DNA of 64,000 nt from Actinostola sp. cb2023 (GCA_033675265.1 JAUJYZ010000351.1:49083-113082), one strand, 5' to 3'. Positions 10,330-22,526 are shown, counted from the stretch's first letter. Made by a program: numbers and translations. Notes: generated from the sequence alone by a model not told the origin.

Positions 10330-10442
10330 ACCATGGCTGACCGTGTACCATGGTCAGCATGTTCAAAACACCATGGTCAGCCCACCATGGTCAAGGCATA
10401 GTCAACCATGGTTGACCATGAAAAACCATGGTACCATGGTCA
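10330..10442. repeat. Cluster of ccatggt-type palindromic words
   Basis: About eight copies of accatgg/ccatggt in both orientations are crowded into 110 bp at the right end of the satellite. They derive from the short palindrome of the satellite units but are far denser here. The whole block can fold on itself. Confidence 0.75.
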
Positions 10443-11440
10443 ACGTGAGACCTAGTCTAACCGGGGTTATGCTCCAATTTGCTTACTTATTTCTTCCAAG
10501 TAAGCTTAATTGTTTAATTACAGTTTTACTGGGAAGTGATAAAGTAAATGCAGGGGGATATTTTTATCACTCCCAGAAGAAAACAGTGAGCTTTGCATTT
10601 GTTTAAGCAATATAGTTTTATTTTATACTTCATACTGTCTAATCATATATTTTATACATTGTACATATGTAGATAGTAGTGTCAGCAGTAGATAGGAAAC
10701 TCATTATCATTGAATATTATATCTGTTAGGGTTTTCCAGTGTAAAAGTCAAAATAAATTTAGAGGATATTAATATATTATGGTAAATATTTTCAAAAGTG
10801 ACCGAATCGTTGTTTTATACTTGGATTTGTTACACTTCACACACTGCAAGGTGTTCTCGGTTTCAGCAAATATCTAACATTAGAAAAGCTATACTAGTAT
10901 TACATTGCAGATTTGCATTCTGATTGGCCAATGCAATCGCTTATTTATAACCAAAACATTCCATTATTTACATTAGAATACAATAGAATATTTTTGCTAG
11001 AACAATTTAATAGAAAGCTTGCTCTCAATTTGACTATCTATTTTGATAGTTGACTGAGAGCTATTATTACATGACGAACAATACGAATCCCTCAATTATT
11101 ACTTGTTTATTTAACATTTGAGAAAACAATATCAATCAAATATATGGTGATCCTGCTTCACTTCGTCTTAAAACAGATTGACAGAAGCCAATATTCAGTG
11201 CACTGAAATGCATTGTATTGTTGTTGTTTTTCAGACACCATTGTTTATTTTATAGTTTAGTTTAGTTTAGTTTTATGACAAATTATGCAAAGTTTTAAAG
11301 AACAACTCCCTCCTCAGACAGGCCTGACCGGTAGACCAAACTAGCTGTCTCAAAGGTTTCCATTCAGTGTTGTACTAGTATGCACCCAAAATGACAGTGT
11401 ATTCATACCAAGGGATGTACTGCATGTAACATGTACTTAC
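10443..11440. other. AT-rich non-coding interval with a hairpin
   Basis: I see no gene. At 11021-11061 there is an imperfect inverted repeat (gctctcaatttgactatc ... gatagttgactgagagc) with a six-base loop. At 11261-11275 there is a short tttag run. Confidence 0.45.
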
Positions 11441-11441
11441 T

Positions 11442-11600
11442 TTGTTGATTACAGAGTGTATCCAATATATTCGTTTAATGGAACCACATACTGATGTCTG
11501 TAATAAATGTAATAAATTGAGAAAACTAATTTTAGATTCCGTTATTGAAGAAGACAAACTAACACACACACAGTATGTGGTATGGGTGGGATTCATCTTT
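11442..11600 (+). pseudogene. Possible fragment of a DDE-transposon-like gene
   Basis: The short frame reads IRLMEPHTDVCNKCNKLRKL followed by a charged helix. A CxxC with HTD just before it, then a Lys/Glu helix, resembles the region upstream of the catalytic core in the multicopy transposon-like family seen at 25-26 kb. The match is from memory of the pattern and is weak. Confidence 0.25.
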
Positions 11601-12780
11601 AGTCAACGGAAATATCATAATTTGGCATGTTTACATAAAAGAGCATGTTCGGGATCAAACTAAACTCGAATTTCTTTACTCCCAGTTTCCAAGTTGCAGT
11701 GCATTTTAGCACAGGTGGTCATTCAACGAGGGATATCAGAGTGAGGGCACTCAAGCTCTGCCATGGTTCTACATTCCAGCGGAAACAGAATGCAGAAATG
11801 GAACTTTTTTATAGACTAGGGACATCACATCCTTGCGGAATGAACATTAATTTTCACTATATATAAACATTAATTTTAGCTCGTGTATACTTTTCAGTTT
11901 TACACATATTCCCCTGTAAATCCGACCCTTGTTAGTCAGCGCACGCACCTTTAAATATAATCACGTGTATATACAATGGACACATCCACAATAATTGCTC
12001 ATATCGTGCGCGCAAAACGATATTATGAGACACGTGACATTTACAGTAGTGTTAATCACTTCTTAGCTGGACAATGTTAATGACACTGACTGTATAATGT
12101 AGAATGTTATTATATGATATAATGAAATTCAACTGTTTAACATAAAGCAAATAAGATGACATTAATTTATGTGACATAATATCATTTATGTACATAATCA
12201 CTGGAAAATTACTAAATAGCGTGGCTATTTTTGCAACAAACTGTGATTGATTGGATGTCAATGACGCATCGTTGTTGTTGTAATTGTGTGCACAATGGCG
12301 GACATCTCCTTTGTCGATGAACATTTTATACCACAGCTACATGTAGTTAAGGAATGTAAAACGTTTGGTTAACACTGATTTAGGTAAAAAATATTGTATT
12401 TACCAGAAGTTCCGGTTGCATTCTGCAAAATTCATCAGCTATATGTGCATTTGGCATCTAGGGAATATATAGCATTAAGTATGATAACTTGAGAATGTTA
12501 TATACTTTAGGGATATAAATGTGTTAATTAATAGAGTCACTTTACAAGCTGCAGTGGAGACGATGAACCAGCGGTTAGTAAGTCAAAGAAAACTAAGAAA
12601 CGCATCAATGTCAAGAAATCAGTCAAGAGGGTAAATAAGACTACGAGTACCGCAGAGGATGAAATTGAAGAAATGGGATGCTTGTTGGAAACTAGTGAAC
12701 CTTCTCCACTAATGATCAAATAATAAATTGAAAGAAGCAATCCAGCAAGTGTCACTATAGAGATCCAAAGTATTTTTTGT
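11601..12780. other. Non-coding interval with one possible lysine-rich exon
   Basis: Most of this interval shows nothing. From about 12,547 to 12,722 a frame without ATG is open, rich in Ser/Lys, and ends with acidic residues before two stops (SKSKKTKKRINVKKS then AEDEIEEMGCLLE). A ctgcag at its start could serve as a 3' splice site. It could be the last exon of a gene or chance. Confidence 0.25.
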
Positions 12781-13143
12781 CATTCAAACTCACAAATTTT
12801 GTGTATTGGCAGAATTGGCTACCACTGCTTTCAAGGATATTTGTTTAAAAGTCTTTAGCAACAAAAAATAAAAAAAGGATGACTGAAAGCCTGAAGTGCC
12901 GTTCAAACACAACACACTAATTTTGTGTATTGGTAGAAGTTGCTACCACTACTTTCAAGAATATTTTTTTAAAGTCTTTAGCGACTAAAAATAAAAATAA
13001 GGACGACCGAAAGCCTGAAGTGTTGTTCAAACACACAAATGTTGTGTATTGGCAGAAGTTGCTACCACTACTTTCAAGGATATTTGCTTAAAAGTCTTTA
13101 GTGACAAAAAATAAAATTAAGAATGACTGAAAGGCTGAAGTGT
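12781..13143. repeat. Three tandem copies of a ~120-bp unit
   Basis: Copies start near 12,781, 12,901 and 13,021 and share ttcaaacacac, ttgtgtattggcagaa, gctaccactactttcaagga and gactgaaagcctgaagtg. Divergence is modest. No coding role is evident. Confidence 0.9.
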
Positions 13144-14330
13144 GTGCTAGATGGTTCCATAATATAAACAGTTCGAAACCAATGCCGAAATGGTAATTTT
13201 CCCGACATAATTTTTATATAATTTTGACATATAATATACAGTTATTTTGGCTGACAGAAATATATTCTTCGTTAGGTTGGTTTAATTGAGCTTGTGCCAG
13301 GAAATGGTGTAAAAATCGCTTCACTAAATTTGGGAATGTTAACCAGGCAGGAAGAAACCCCATTAAACTTTTCCACCTACTGGTAGACAACTGTTTCAGT
13401 AGCTCGCAACATCGACGGCTACAGATTTGCATCGTTCGTCAACCCACAAAAAGCCCTTAGATCAAAATGTCATCAAGACAATAAAAGGTATGTTTTGTGA
13501 TTAACGAACATCTAATAAATGATCACGTGCATAAACATCCAAATAAATGAACAATATTTTACTTATAGGATACATGAAGCAGAAATATCTGACCAAGTGT
13601 TGACAAAGATACTGACAAACAAATGTGGCGCCGCTCTATGCTCAATGTCATCCAAAATGAAGACAACTATATATTAAGGTTTTATATACAATATTAAGTA
13701 AATGTTCACTTTTATTTTCAGATATTACCAGCTGGAGTGAAATTAGACAAAGTTCTAGTGAAACATGTTGTTGACCATTAGAACCGCCATTTCGTGATTG
13801 TGCATGAGCTTGTGAATTTGTGATTAATTTTGCTACTTCATGTAGCAATTCAACTAGCCAGGCAACCAAATGTACCAGAAGATGTGTTGGAGCACCTTCT
13901 AACAATTTCCGAGATGACGGGCATATTATATTTCATTTCAATTCAATGAATTAAAGGTCTAAGTTCCAGTAACGAACTGGAAACGAAGGTTTAATATTTC
14001 GGGTCCAATATCATTTCGGGGATCATTTCGAGGCCAGGGATCATTTGGGAGACAGGGATCATTTCGGGTCCTGTACAGCACTCAAGGAAACAAAGAAAGG
14101 TTATTGGTTCAATGGTAAACAGAAGCATTACCTCGAAAAGAGAGTTAACATTAGCCAGACAACTGGAAGGAAACCCTTACTTATCCGTTTGCAAATTTTA
14201 TAGCTTTCCAATTTATTCATTTATGATTGTTTTTAATTATTTTTCGGACATATTAGCACATCCGTGCTACGCTATACTCTATCATAGAACATGAGAGCAT
14301 TATTTGGCAGCGTTTACATTGTAAGCAATA
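13144..14330. other. Non-coding interval
   Basis: No supported gene. Around 14,000-14,075 a short word, gggatcatttcggg, is repeated three to four times as a small imperfect minisatellite. Confidence 0.4.
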
Positions 14331-14334
14331 AATC

Positions 14335-15431
14335 ATGGCTTCAAAAGAAATTTCAGCAGTACAGGGAGGACCAAAAGATGTCCAGGATGTAAGATCCCTT
14401 TCGAGGAACACCACTGGAGTATTCCCTCCACCTTTTGTGATGGTGAGGAAAAGAGCTCACCAAAGAAAGCATTTAAAAAGGAGCAAACGGAGTCGGAAGG
14501 AGATGATACGCTCAAGGAGATGAGGCAATGCCTCAGGGCCTTCGAGATAGAGGAGCAAGAGTTGGAAAAGCAGGAATTGGAGGTAAAAATACAACAGAAG
14601 CGTGCCTCTTTAGACGAACGGCAAAATGCCAATCAAACACTCCAAGGGGCGGCGTCATCAACTTCACCATTAGATGAATTATTGAGTAATGAAAACAAGT
14701 GTTTAAGGGCACAGCATCTCTGGCTTTGACAACCAGAATACCACGAAGGAGCAGGAGCAGGAACATTGGCAATAACAGCATCAGAGATGTTTCTGAAGTC
14801 AGCAAAAGCGGCAAACGGTGAGATGAAAGCATATTTAATACCAGACTTTGTGGACTCACTTATTCTTCAAGAACACGAGGAAACATTAAGTAGTCAGGGC
14901 ACTGCACGAATTTCAGTTACTTACGGGCCCAAAAAGCCCAAACTAGAAAGTATAACTTTACAGCAGTGGGTAGTGGGTAACACTAGAATTTTGTACACTT
15001 TGTTGGCAGAAGAGAAATTACGCTCTATGATAGATATTCAACATTATTTAGCTTATACCGTAAAAACAATGGAGCTGGCTAACAAATATGAATGGAAATC
15101 TGTTATTCTCTATGATAATGAGTTCCGACGAATGCAAGCCATGTATCATTACCCATGGAGTTTTGACTCCAATCACTTACACACTGTAATGTTAACCCCA
15201 CAACGCTTAAATACTAATAGCCCGACTAAAGCACCTTTTAACCAGGCATGCTCTAACTTTGCTAACACTAATGCAGAAGGGAACATAATGTGCCGTAATT
15301 TTAACAGCCCTCGGGGTTGCACTTTCCGAGACTGTAACTATGTACACGAATGTAACCGTAAGGTCAATGGCAAAGCTTGTGGGTTAGCACATGCTGGGAA
15401 CGCTCATAATTCGCCCAATACACAATCATGA
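14335..15431 (+). pseudogene. DIRS-type Gag relic (second Gag lineage)
   Basis: The first two frames (14335-14523 and 14520-14729) give a charged coiled coil (IEEQELEKQELEVKIQQKRA). The third (14766-15431, 221 codons) contains the Gag core (SEMFLKSAKAANGEMKAYL, LQQWVVGNTRILYTLLAEE, YDNEFRRMQAM). Its C-terminal zinc knuckle is CRNFNSPRGCTFRDCNYVHEC, with a further CGLAHAGNAH. The order and knuckle match the Gag at 5.5 kb, but the sequence is clearly different, so this is a separate lineage. Two frame breaks and the absence of RT downstream make it a relic. Confidence 0.6.
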
Positions 15432-16335
15432 CTAATCTTTCATAATAACTACCCTTTAAATCGTGAACTTTGGCTAAATGAACTCGAACATGGTCGAACA
15501 ATCTAAACATGGAAGATGTAAATGAGTGGTTGGAAGGACACACAAGGCAAACCTCCAATAAAATGGATGTTCAAGATAACCGCTCAGCTTTGCAAGTTGG
15601 GCAACAACTATACTTTGGAAGCAGTTTCACTTTCTTTAGCCTCGTTAGTGTCAAACTAACTTACCAGTAAATATATCAGACATGAATACCATTTATACAA
15701 TATTACCTCATCTATCCAAATGAGTGGTTGAAAAGACACACCACCAATACCTCCAATAAAATTGATGTTCAAGACAATACTGCCCCATTTCTGGAATGGC
15801 TACCCATTCTTGTTTGTCACAATATATGTTTAATATAGTTTATATATATACAACAATAAAATGATCTATAAAAATATGTATGTTATATTGTACCTTTCAA
15901 GTGAAGGCTTTGAGATCCCCAAAACTCTGTCTCGCTTTTTTGCCGTCCTGTGTAAATAATGAAAATATAGATTTTATTATCGAAAGAGTTGTGAAAATAG
16001 CAAAAGTTTGGGCGAGTAAAGACTGGAACCGAAAGCTCTTTGGAAAACTTAATGACTGCTTTCAACCTCTAATCAGTCCTGTAGCCTGTGTATCGGACCT
16101 CAGGGGAAGGGGGACACTCTTCCCCTCTCTCCAATCCGCTCTCCTCTTCCCCTCTCTCCAATCCGCTCTCCTCTCCCCCTTCTCAGTCCGTTATCTCCCC
16201 CTTCGAGAGTTAATGGATCTCTGTTTCCAAATAGTCCTAAAATTGAATTAATTGTTATTGTAGTAGTATGTAATGCATCTATGATAATTATCATTCTAAT
16301 AGGCACAATATAACTTCATAAATTGCTACTAAATT
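15432..16335. other. Non-coding interval with two small repeats
   Basis: A diverged pair (about 15,518-15,585 and 15,717-15,785) shares aatgagtggttg and cctccaataaaa. At about 16,110-16,190 the word cccctctctccaatccgctctcctc is repeated two to three times on a pyrimidine-rich strand. No supported gene. Confidence 0.5.
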
Positions 16336-16659
16336 ATGCCGAGCCGATGCATGGTTTTCGGCTGCAGTAATATCCCTAATCCAGACGAAGGTATTAGTCT
16401 TCATTATATTCCTTTCTGGACTGATGAACGACCAGAAGCTAAAAGACGACGCAAAAGATGGGTAGATTTCGTCAACACAAAAACGGCTAAATGGCAACCG
16501 ACAAAATCTTCTACTATCTGCTCTGTACATTACACAAAAGTTGCTTTTGAGAGAATGCACAGCTCTCTTCTGCCGAGCCAAATGAAGCGCCTACTAAAAC
16601 GCGATGATTTTGGTATAAGCATCTGGCCATCCATTCAAGCCATTGAGTCCACCATATAA
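16336..16659 (+). CDS. THAP-type zinc-finger protein
   Basis: The 107-codon frame begins with an ATG. The first 75 residues fit the THAP DNA-binding domain: CMVFGC near the N terminus, a basic stretch, the conserved Trp/Pro in AKWQPTKSSTICSVHY, and the final C-x2-H pair. Family members are transcription factors or DNA transposases such as P-element and THAP9 types. No catalytic region follows, and the frame stops soon after the finger, so this is a short stand-alone THAP protein or the first exon of a longer, perhaps dead, gene. A donor-like ggtgagt lies 2 bp after the stop. Confidence 0.65.
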   Translation: MPSRCMVFGCSNIPNPDEGISLHYIPFWTDERPEAKRRRKRWVDFVNTKTAKWQPTKSSTICSVHYTKVAFERMHSSLLPSQMKRLLKRDDFGISIWPSIQAIESTI

Positions 16660-17850
16660 TGGTGAGTTTACTTGTTCCTTCTGTTTCCAATCGTCTGGAA
16701 ATATAATGTACAAATATATAATCAGTATTTTTCTCTAGCTATTATGAATGCAGAGCTAGGAATTAGTTGTGTGAACAATGAGTGTGCATGATTCTCGTTT
16801 TTATCTAAATGCACAGACCATCGCAGTTGCTTAAGGTGAAGCGCCGATTGAATCATTTTCAATGTGCGTCGACTTTGAAAGACAAATCAGGCGGCTACAA
16901 AATTAAATTTTGACTTTATGGTCACAGCTCAAAGACGAGAAATGAAGTCGGCAAAGAAATCAGTCAAAGGTAAGAAAATAAAACGTATTGAACTGACTCG
17001 GGAATTAGAACTCACAAGTGTACTATAAACCAATGATTTTAATAGTCCATACGGGATGTAACATTTTCGCAATTAAAAAGTATCCACTGATAGGGATGTA
17101 ACATTTGCGCAATTAAAAAAAAAAGTCCGTAAAGGAGTGTCTGTGTTGGTTCAAGTAGAGCGGCCATACTTTTATAGACTTTGTTACCTGTGGCAGCTCA
17201 AAAGAAAAAGGGTGGAAAGGGGAGCGAGTTGCCACATCGAGACGAAAAGGGGAGTGAAGCAAGGATCAGCCTGATCCACCAACATTTACACATTTACACC
17301 CATACAATGCAGGCTTCAACTTCATATAGCGTGCACACATCAACATCAACACAACAAACAACACATAATGGCCTGTGCCCATCTCGCCTGCCTCCACCTC
17401 CTGTGAACGCAAACTCACCCTAAGTTGAAACACAGCCTTCCTTCCCGGGTCTCCAAGGAACGAACCCCACTGCACAGACTGCATTGCCGCGAAATCCTTT
17501 ACCCGCACCAGACTATTTTGTTATTTATCCTTTAGGTCTTTGTTCACCCCAAAATAAGCGTGTGTTATGGCTGCTCTAACTCTTTAAAACCAGGTGGTCA
17601 AATCCCTATTCCACCATACGATTTAGTTATGGTATCAAACATGGTGGTAAGGACTTGGCAACAAGGAGGCCAAGTCAAGTCTAAACAAAGAAATGTTTAT
17701 TTACATCTAAATTTGAATTGCATCAGGGGTAGTAATAGATGGAGACCACCATCGGGTGTAATGGAGACCACCAGCCAAACAATGTAAGGAAGAGAGTTCT
17801 AAAAAAGGCAATGTTTTTCTTGACGATTAACCTGTTTGTTTCTTCTTTTG
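16660..17850. other. Non-coding interval
   Basis: No supported gene. The word gggatgtaacattt...cgcaattaaaaa occurs twice (about 17,052 and 17,094). A small hairpin, ggacttggc...gccaagtc, lies at about 17,653-17,679. The 80-codon frames on opposite strands near 17,200-17,500 have no recognisable content. Confidence 0.4.
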
Positions 17851-17854
17851 TTTA

Positions 17855-18745
17855 GAAAGTAAGCATGAAAAAGAGCATGGTTCAAAATTACAGCCTTCCC
17901 CAAACGCATCCTAGACATAAAAAGCCAGGTGGTAGTCTGTTGACGATCCATATGCTTAAATAAGACATGCGACCGTGACTCAGTCATTACAGAATGCCGT
18001 TGGTGCGCAGTATGCTTGTTAGAGGCCGTATGGTGTGTGTCCTGTGGGCGGTACAAGGCTGAGTACAAATGGAATGTATGAAATGGGAAGGCTGGAAAAG
18101 GTGAGTAATGGACTGGCAGAAGTATATTACTAGGAAAAAAACATTCAATTCTTCAAGCACTGCCTGGCACGGCGCGTCAAGCCCACTGAAATACCGGGCA
18201 ACATGCACGACATGGTGTTGGCCATCAATCAAGTGTCACTGCCCCCAGCATGAGCAACAAAACAATTTCCAAAATCAATTCTCTTCAACCGAAAGGATGG
18301 TACAAAAGGGGAAACCCAAAATCTTTGGAATGCTGTTTTGACGTTTTGACGGTATTGTAATTTCTTGATGACGATGTTAATTAAATCAAGCTAAACTAAT
18401 ATGATGTGTCTAGTCTTTTATTTCTTACAGACTCCGACAAAACAACAACAACAAAACAAAACAACAAAAAGTAGAATTAAATGTCCAGGACAGTCCCCAG
18501 TAAGTATATAGGGAAAACAAATATAAGGGAGACGAGAATCGTAACTGACCTGTGATCTTCTTTTCCCACCTCTTTTAGTGGATCCCTACTCACCACTCTA
18601 GAAATATATCGAGACCTGTGACCCCATGCACCTGTTCGGGAGTAGTTGTTACTACATTTACAAATTTATTGTCGAACAGTTGCACCGGAACGACGAATGG
18701 GGAAAACGTTTTGGCCACCACCCACTTCTGTGAAGAGCATCTATG
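17855..18745 (+). pseudogene. Decayed copy of the Polinton-end gene block found at 32.8-33.9 kb
   Basis: In broken frames this region matches the genes at 32832-33368 and 33620-34242. From about 17,975 the paired cysteines appear (CRWCAVC, then CVSC), from about 18,090 NGLAE, and from about 18,190 MHDMVLAINQVSLPPA followed by the GETQNLWN end. After an acceptor-like cttttag, about 18,585-18,700 matches the start of the second gene (DPY, HLFGSSCYYIYKF). Stops and shifts are frequent. The C2H2 gene between them in the better copy is not visible here. The right edge abuts the 1.27-kb tandem duplication. Confidence 0.65.
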
Positions 18746-18848
18746 AGTTTGTATTACATTATATAAGCTTTAAAATTATATTTAGTTTTCTATAGATAAC
18801 TTTAAATGGCGCACTTAATTAGTAGTTTTCCGTGACCTACCCCTGAAA

Positions 18849-19140
18849 CTAGTCAGTAACCTTAAGAGGAGAAGAGAGGTTACTGCTCTGTCCAAATGTC
18901 TTACTACAATGCTTACACTTGTATGGTTTTTCTCCTGAATGGATGCGTTCATGGCTGCTACAATCACCGCTCTGCCTAAATGTCTTACTACAATGCTTAC
19001 ACTTGCATGGTTTTTCTCCTGAATGGATGCGTTCATGCACTGTACGATTACCCCACTATCTCAGTGCTTTGCTACAGTAACTGCAGTGATGTTTCTTGGT
19101 AATTACTTCAGATGGGCAGTCATCTTGACCACTTGGAACG
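18849..19140 (-). pseudogene. C2H2 zinc-finger exon, copy one, with disrupted upstream frame
   Basis: The open part has two fingers of the Kruppel type with standard linkers ([20 protein letters not shown] and [20 protein letters not shown]). The upstream N-terminal segment that is open in copy two is interrupted near 19,060 here. The fingers would bind DNA. The short array suggests an exon or fragment. It ends at a stop soon after the last finger. Confidence 0.55.
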
Positions 19141-20116
19141 TCAAATGTCTCATCAGGCAATAGATGGAAGACACTGTTTCGTGACCTCAGATTATATTTT
19201 GATGGTTTGCATAATGCATTTGTTTGAGCTGTTCTATCTTCATCGGTGCAGTTTATCTCTGCTTCAGTTGTCTATCCTCCAGGATGTACTGTCATTCTCA
19301 TTAACATCAACATCATCCATAACAACATTGGTGTTTCCACTTACACTGCACTCCTCACTTGCTCCTGGTATTCTCTCTTCTCGGATCACTTTGTTGCAAG
19401 ATAGAACCATTCTCTACACACATGGACGTACATCTATTACTACAGCCAGTATAGTCAGTCTGTACTGCTATACTTTTATTATTGTTGGTTTGTAGCAACT
19501 CACCATCAATAGTTTCATCCCATGCAATATTCCTCAAGAAAAAATAAATATGAGAAACAAAGGTACAGCAAATGCTTGAAATAGTGCCCATCCAGCTTGG
19601 AAAAAATGCCCCTTCAAAATATCACCCACTAAGTTGATGGACAACATTAGTATTGAGTGACCCACCCCTCCACCCAAAAAGAGATAATGAATGAATTTAT
19701 TTATATTTTATATTCTCTTGCTATGATTTTTTTATTATTTGTGGCATGTGTGTAAAGTAGCTTTCATAGTAAGCACATTTGTGCCGTTAAAAAAGGTTAT
19801 TGTATTGTATTTTATTGCAATGTAGAGAAGTTATGATTCCCTTAGGGAAAAAGTAAAGACTCAAAGATTTCTCTGTAAAGACATCATAATTTATAGTTAC
19901 AGCTACAAGCATCACCAAAACAATTAATTATAACCTTAGGTTATGTTTATTTGGGTTATGAACTTAATAAACACTTAATGACTGGTCTCGAGGGAAACAG
20001 TAATAACAAAAGATTCGACATTATATAAGCTTTAAAATGATATAAAATTATAGTTTTCTATAGATAACTTTAAATGGCGCACTTAATTAGTAGTTTTCCG
20101 TGACCTACCCCTGAAA

Positions 20117-20428
20117 CTAGTCAGTAACCTTAAGAGGAAAAGAGAGGTTACTGCTCTGTCCAAATGTCTTACTACAATGCTTACACTTGTATGGTTTTTC
20201 TCCTGAATGGATGCGTTCATGGCTGCTACAATCACCGCTCTGTCTAAATGTCTTACTACAATGATTACACTTGTATGTTTTTTCTCCTGAATGGATGCGT
20301 TCATGCACTGTACGATTACCCCAGTATCTCAGTGCTTTGTTACAGTGACTGCAGTGATGTTTCTTGGTAATTACTTCAGATGGGCAGTCATCTTGACCAC
20401 TTGGAACTTCAAATGTCTCATCAGGCAA
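20117..20428 (-). CDS. C2H2 zinc-finger protein exon, copy two
   Basis: This 103-codon frame has three fingers: [22 protein letters not shown], then YKCNHCSKTF, then [10 protein letters not shown] (each followed by its histidines except the last, which runs into the stop region). They are joined by HSGEK linkers. Upstream residues (PSGQDDCPSE) read like the end of an acidic N-terminal exon. It is the better of two tandem copies. Exon structure upstream (toward 20,870) is not clear. Function beyond DNA or RNA binding cannot be inferred. Confidence 0.55.
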   Translation of the reverse strand: MPDETFEVPSGQDDCPSEVITKKHHCSHCNKALRYWGNRTVHERIHSGEKTYKCNHCSKTFRQSGDCSSHERIHSGEKPYKCKHCSKTFGQSSNLSFPLKVTD

Positions 20429-21309
20429 TAGATGGAAGACACTGTTTCGTGACCTCAGATTATATTTTGATGCTTTGCATTATGCATTTGTTTGAGCTGT
20501 TCTACCTTCATCGGTGCAGTTTATCTCTGCTTCAATTTCAGTCTCTGTGTTGTTTATGCTCCAGGATGTACTGTCATTCTCATTAACATCAACATCATCC
20601 ATAACAACATTGGTGTTTCCACTTACACTGCACTCCTCACTTCCTCCTGGTATTCTCTTCCCAGATCACTTTGTTGCAAGATAGAACCATTCTCTACACA
20701 CATGGACGTACATCTATTACTACAGCCAGTATAGTCAGTCTGTACTGCTATACTTTTATTATTGTTGGTTTGTAGTAACTCACCATCAATAGTTTCATCC
20801 CATGCAATATTCCTCAAGAAAAAATAAATACGAGAAACAAAGGTACAGTAAATGCTTGAAATAGTGCCCATCCAGCTTGGAAAAAATGCCCCTTCAAAAT
20901 ATCACCCACTAAGGTGATGGACAACATTAATATTGAGTGCCCCAGCCCTCCACCCAAAAAGAGATAATGAATGAATTGATGTATATTTTATTTTATCTTG
21001 TTATGATTGTTTATTATTTGTGGCATGCGTTAAAGTAGCTTTCATAGTAAGCACTTTTGAACACGTTAAAAAAAGGTTATTGTATTGTATTGTAATGTAG
21101 AGAAGTTATGATTTCCTTAGTGTAAAAAGAAACAGACTCAAATATTTCTCTGTAAAGACATCATAGTTTATAGTTACAGCTACAAGCATCATCAAAACAA
21201 TTAATTATTATCTTGCGTTATGTTTATTTGGGTTGTCAACTTCATAAACACTTAATGACTGGTCCCGAGGGAAACAGAAATAACAAAAGATTCGACATTA
21301 TATAAGCTT

Positions 21310-22190
21310 TAAAATGATATATAAGTAGAATAAAATATGTTGGTATTTTTGATAAACCCAACCCATTTCTAATAATTTTAAAGATGTTTGCAGCAAAAAC
21401 AGTAAAATTCGGTACAAACTTGCAATACTTTCAACGCAAACTGTTGCCATTTGCCCGTTCAGTGTCACATAATCTTATCATTACTTACATAATAAGCCTC
21501 GCTCTGAGCATGGAAGGTGCTGTGCCTTAGTTTCGATTATGTCTATATATAACTTTTATGAGAATAGTGTGACAATCTACAGATGAAAACTGTAAAAAAC
21601 TACTACCAATAATTTGCTTGTTAAAATAGATAAGCAATATGTTAACCTCCTTTGTCAGCTCTGTAACTGTTTTTATTTTACTTTCTGTTTGTTATTTTCT
21701 ATGTGTAAAAATCATTTAATTAATTAATAAATAAAGCATTACAAAAAAGACATTGATCACATTGATCACTTCCTGACAGAGTACCCAATGCACCTGACAA
21801 CTACAGAAAGTACACTGCTCGATGAAACAGTAGAGCTGTGTGTTGGTGGCAAAGACAGCAAAAGATGTGTTGATTACCATGCAGCACTAGTCAAAACAGC
21901 AGAGTTGCTCACAAGTCAGGCATAATGTCAATGGAAGCACTTAGATTATTACGAGAAATACAACGTATCCTGTACTAAGATGAAGAAAATCGATCCCCTG
22001 CACTCATACTACGCTACTACAATAAGTCAAGCAGCCAAAAAAACTAACCCACAGGAAAATGTTCAAAGTATATTTCCACGATCTCTCATATCATGCTGGT
22101 CTTATGCTGCGAATCATATCTGATCCAGCAATTTACAACACAAGGCTACCAATCTTGACCAGTTCTGGGCACAATTTGCATTGGGTAGAC
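21310..22190. other. Mostly non-coding; faint coding relic from 21,745
   Basis: From about 21,745 to 22,130 several short frames read like protein (for example FPRSLISCWSYAANH near 22,070) with stops between them. They sit just upstream of the hydrolase relic and probably belong to the same dead retrotransposon. I cannot name the domain. Confidence 0.3.
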
Positions 22191-22191
22191 C

Positions 22192-22526
22192 AAGATAATG
22201 GAAGTACATATAAGTATTCACCAACTAACTGGGAGTTGATCTTGGGCCACTCATTTGATTGTCGACTTGCAAGTGATCTTCAGAAAAGTTTTGATGAACA
22301 GGCAAACAAGAAATGTAACGTTAAAGATGTTGGCATAAGGCTTTTTGGTGTGGGTGTCCAGATTTGCTCCTGGCATCGTTATATTCGAGATATTTCAAAC
22401 ATTTTGGTTTGGTCTCACAAAGGTTTAAACGATCCAAAAGAGGAAGCTCTTATTCTAGACTGTGTTCATTTGAATGTTAATGGCCAATATTTTGCATGCT
22501 TTAAATTTGCTGAAATCTCTCAATGA
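22192..22526 (+). pseudogene. SGNH hydrolase relic of a second DIRS/Ngaro-type element
   Basis: The frame keeps the nucleophile block as ILGHSFDCRLASDL, then FGVGVQICSWHRYIRD, and ends with LDCVHLNVNGQYF. The last is the DGVHLN block with Gly replaced so that the expected DGVH reads DCVH. The middle, with the GTND block, is missing. Together with the Gag relic downstream this repeats the hydrolase-Gag order of the element at 4.7 kb. Confidence 0.45.

Larger units (their letters stand above)
18757..21300. repeat. Tandem duplication of a ~1.27-kb segment carrying C2H2 fingers
   Basis: Copy one runs from about 18,757 to 20,020 and copy two from about 20,022 to 21,300. Both start with ttatataagctttaaaat followed by ttttctatagataac, and the start sequence recurs a third time at 21,297. 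Identity is high over the full length, including the non-coding half. The duplication is therefore fairly recent. Confidence 0.85.

Noticed and set aside
17729..17745. gtagtaataga, the first bases of the Polinton TIR, left of the decayed gene block
   Set aside because: Only 11 bp match and the following TIR bases do not. In the orientation of the block this side should be the interior of the element.
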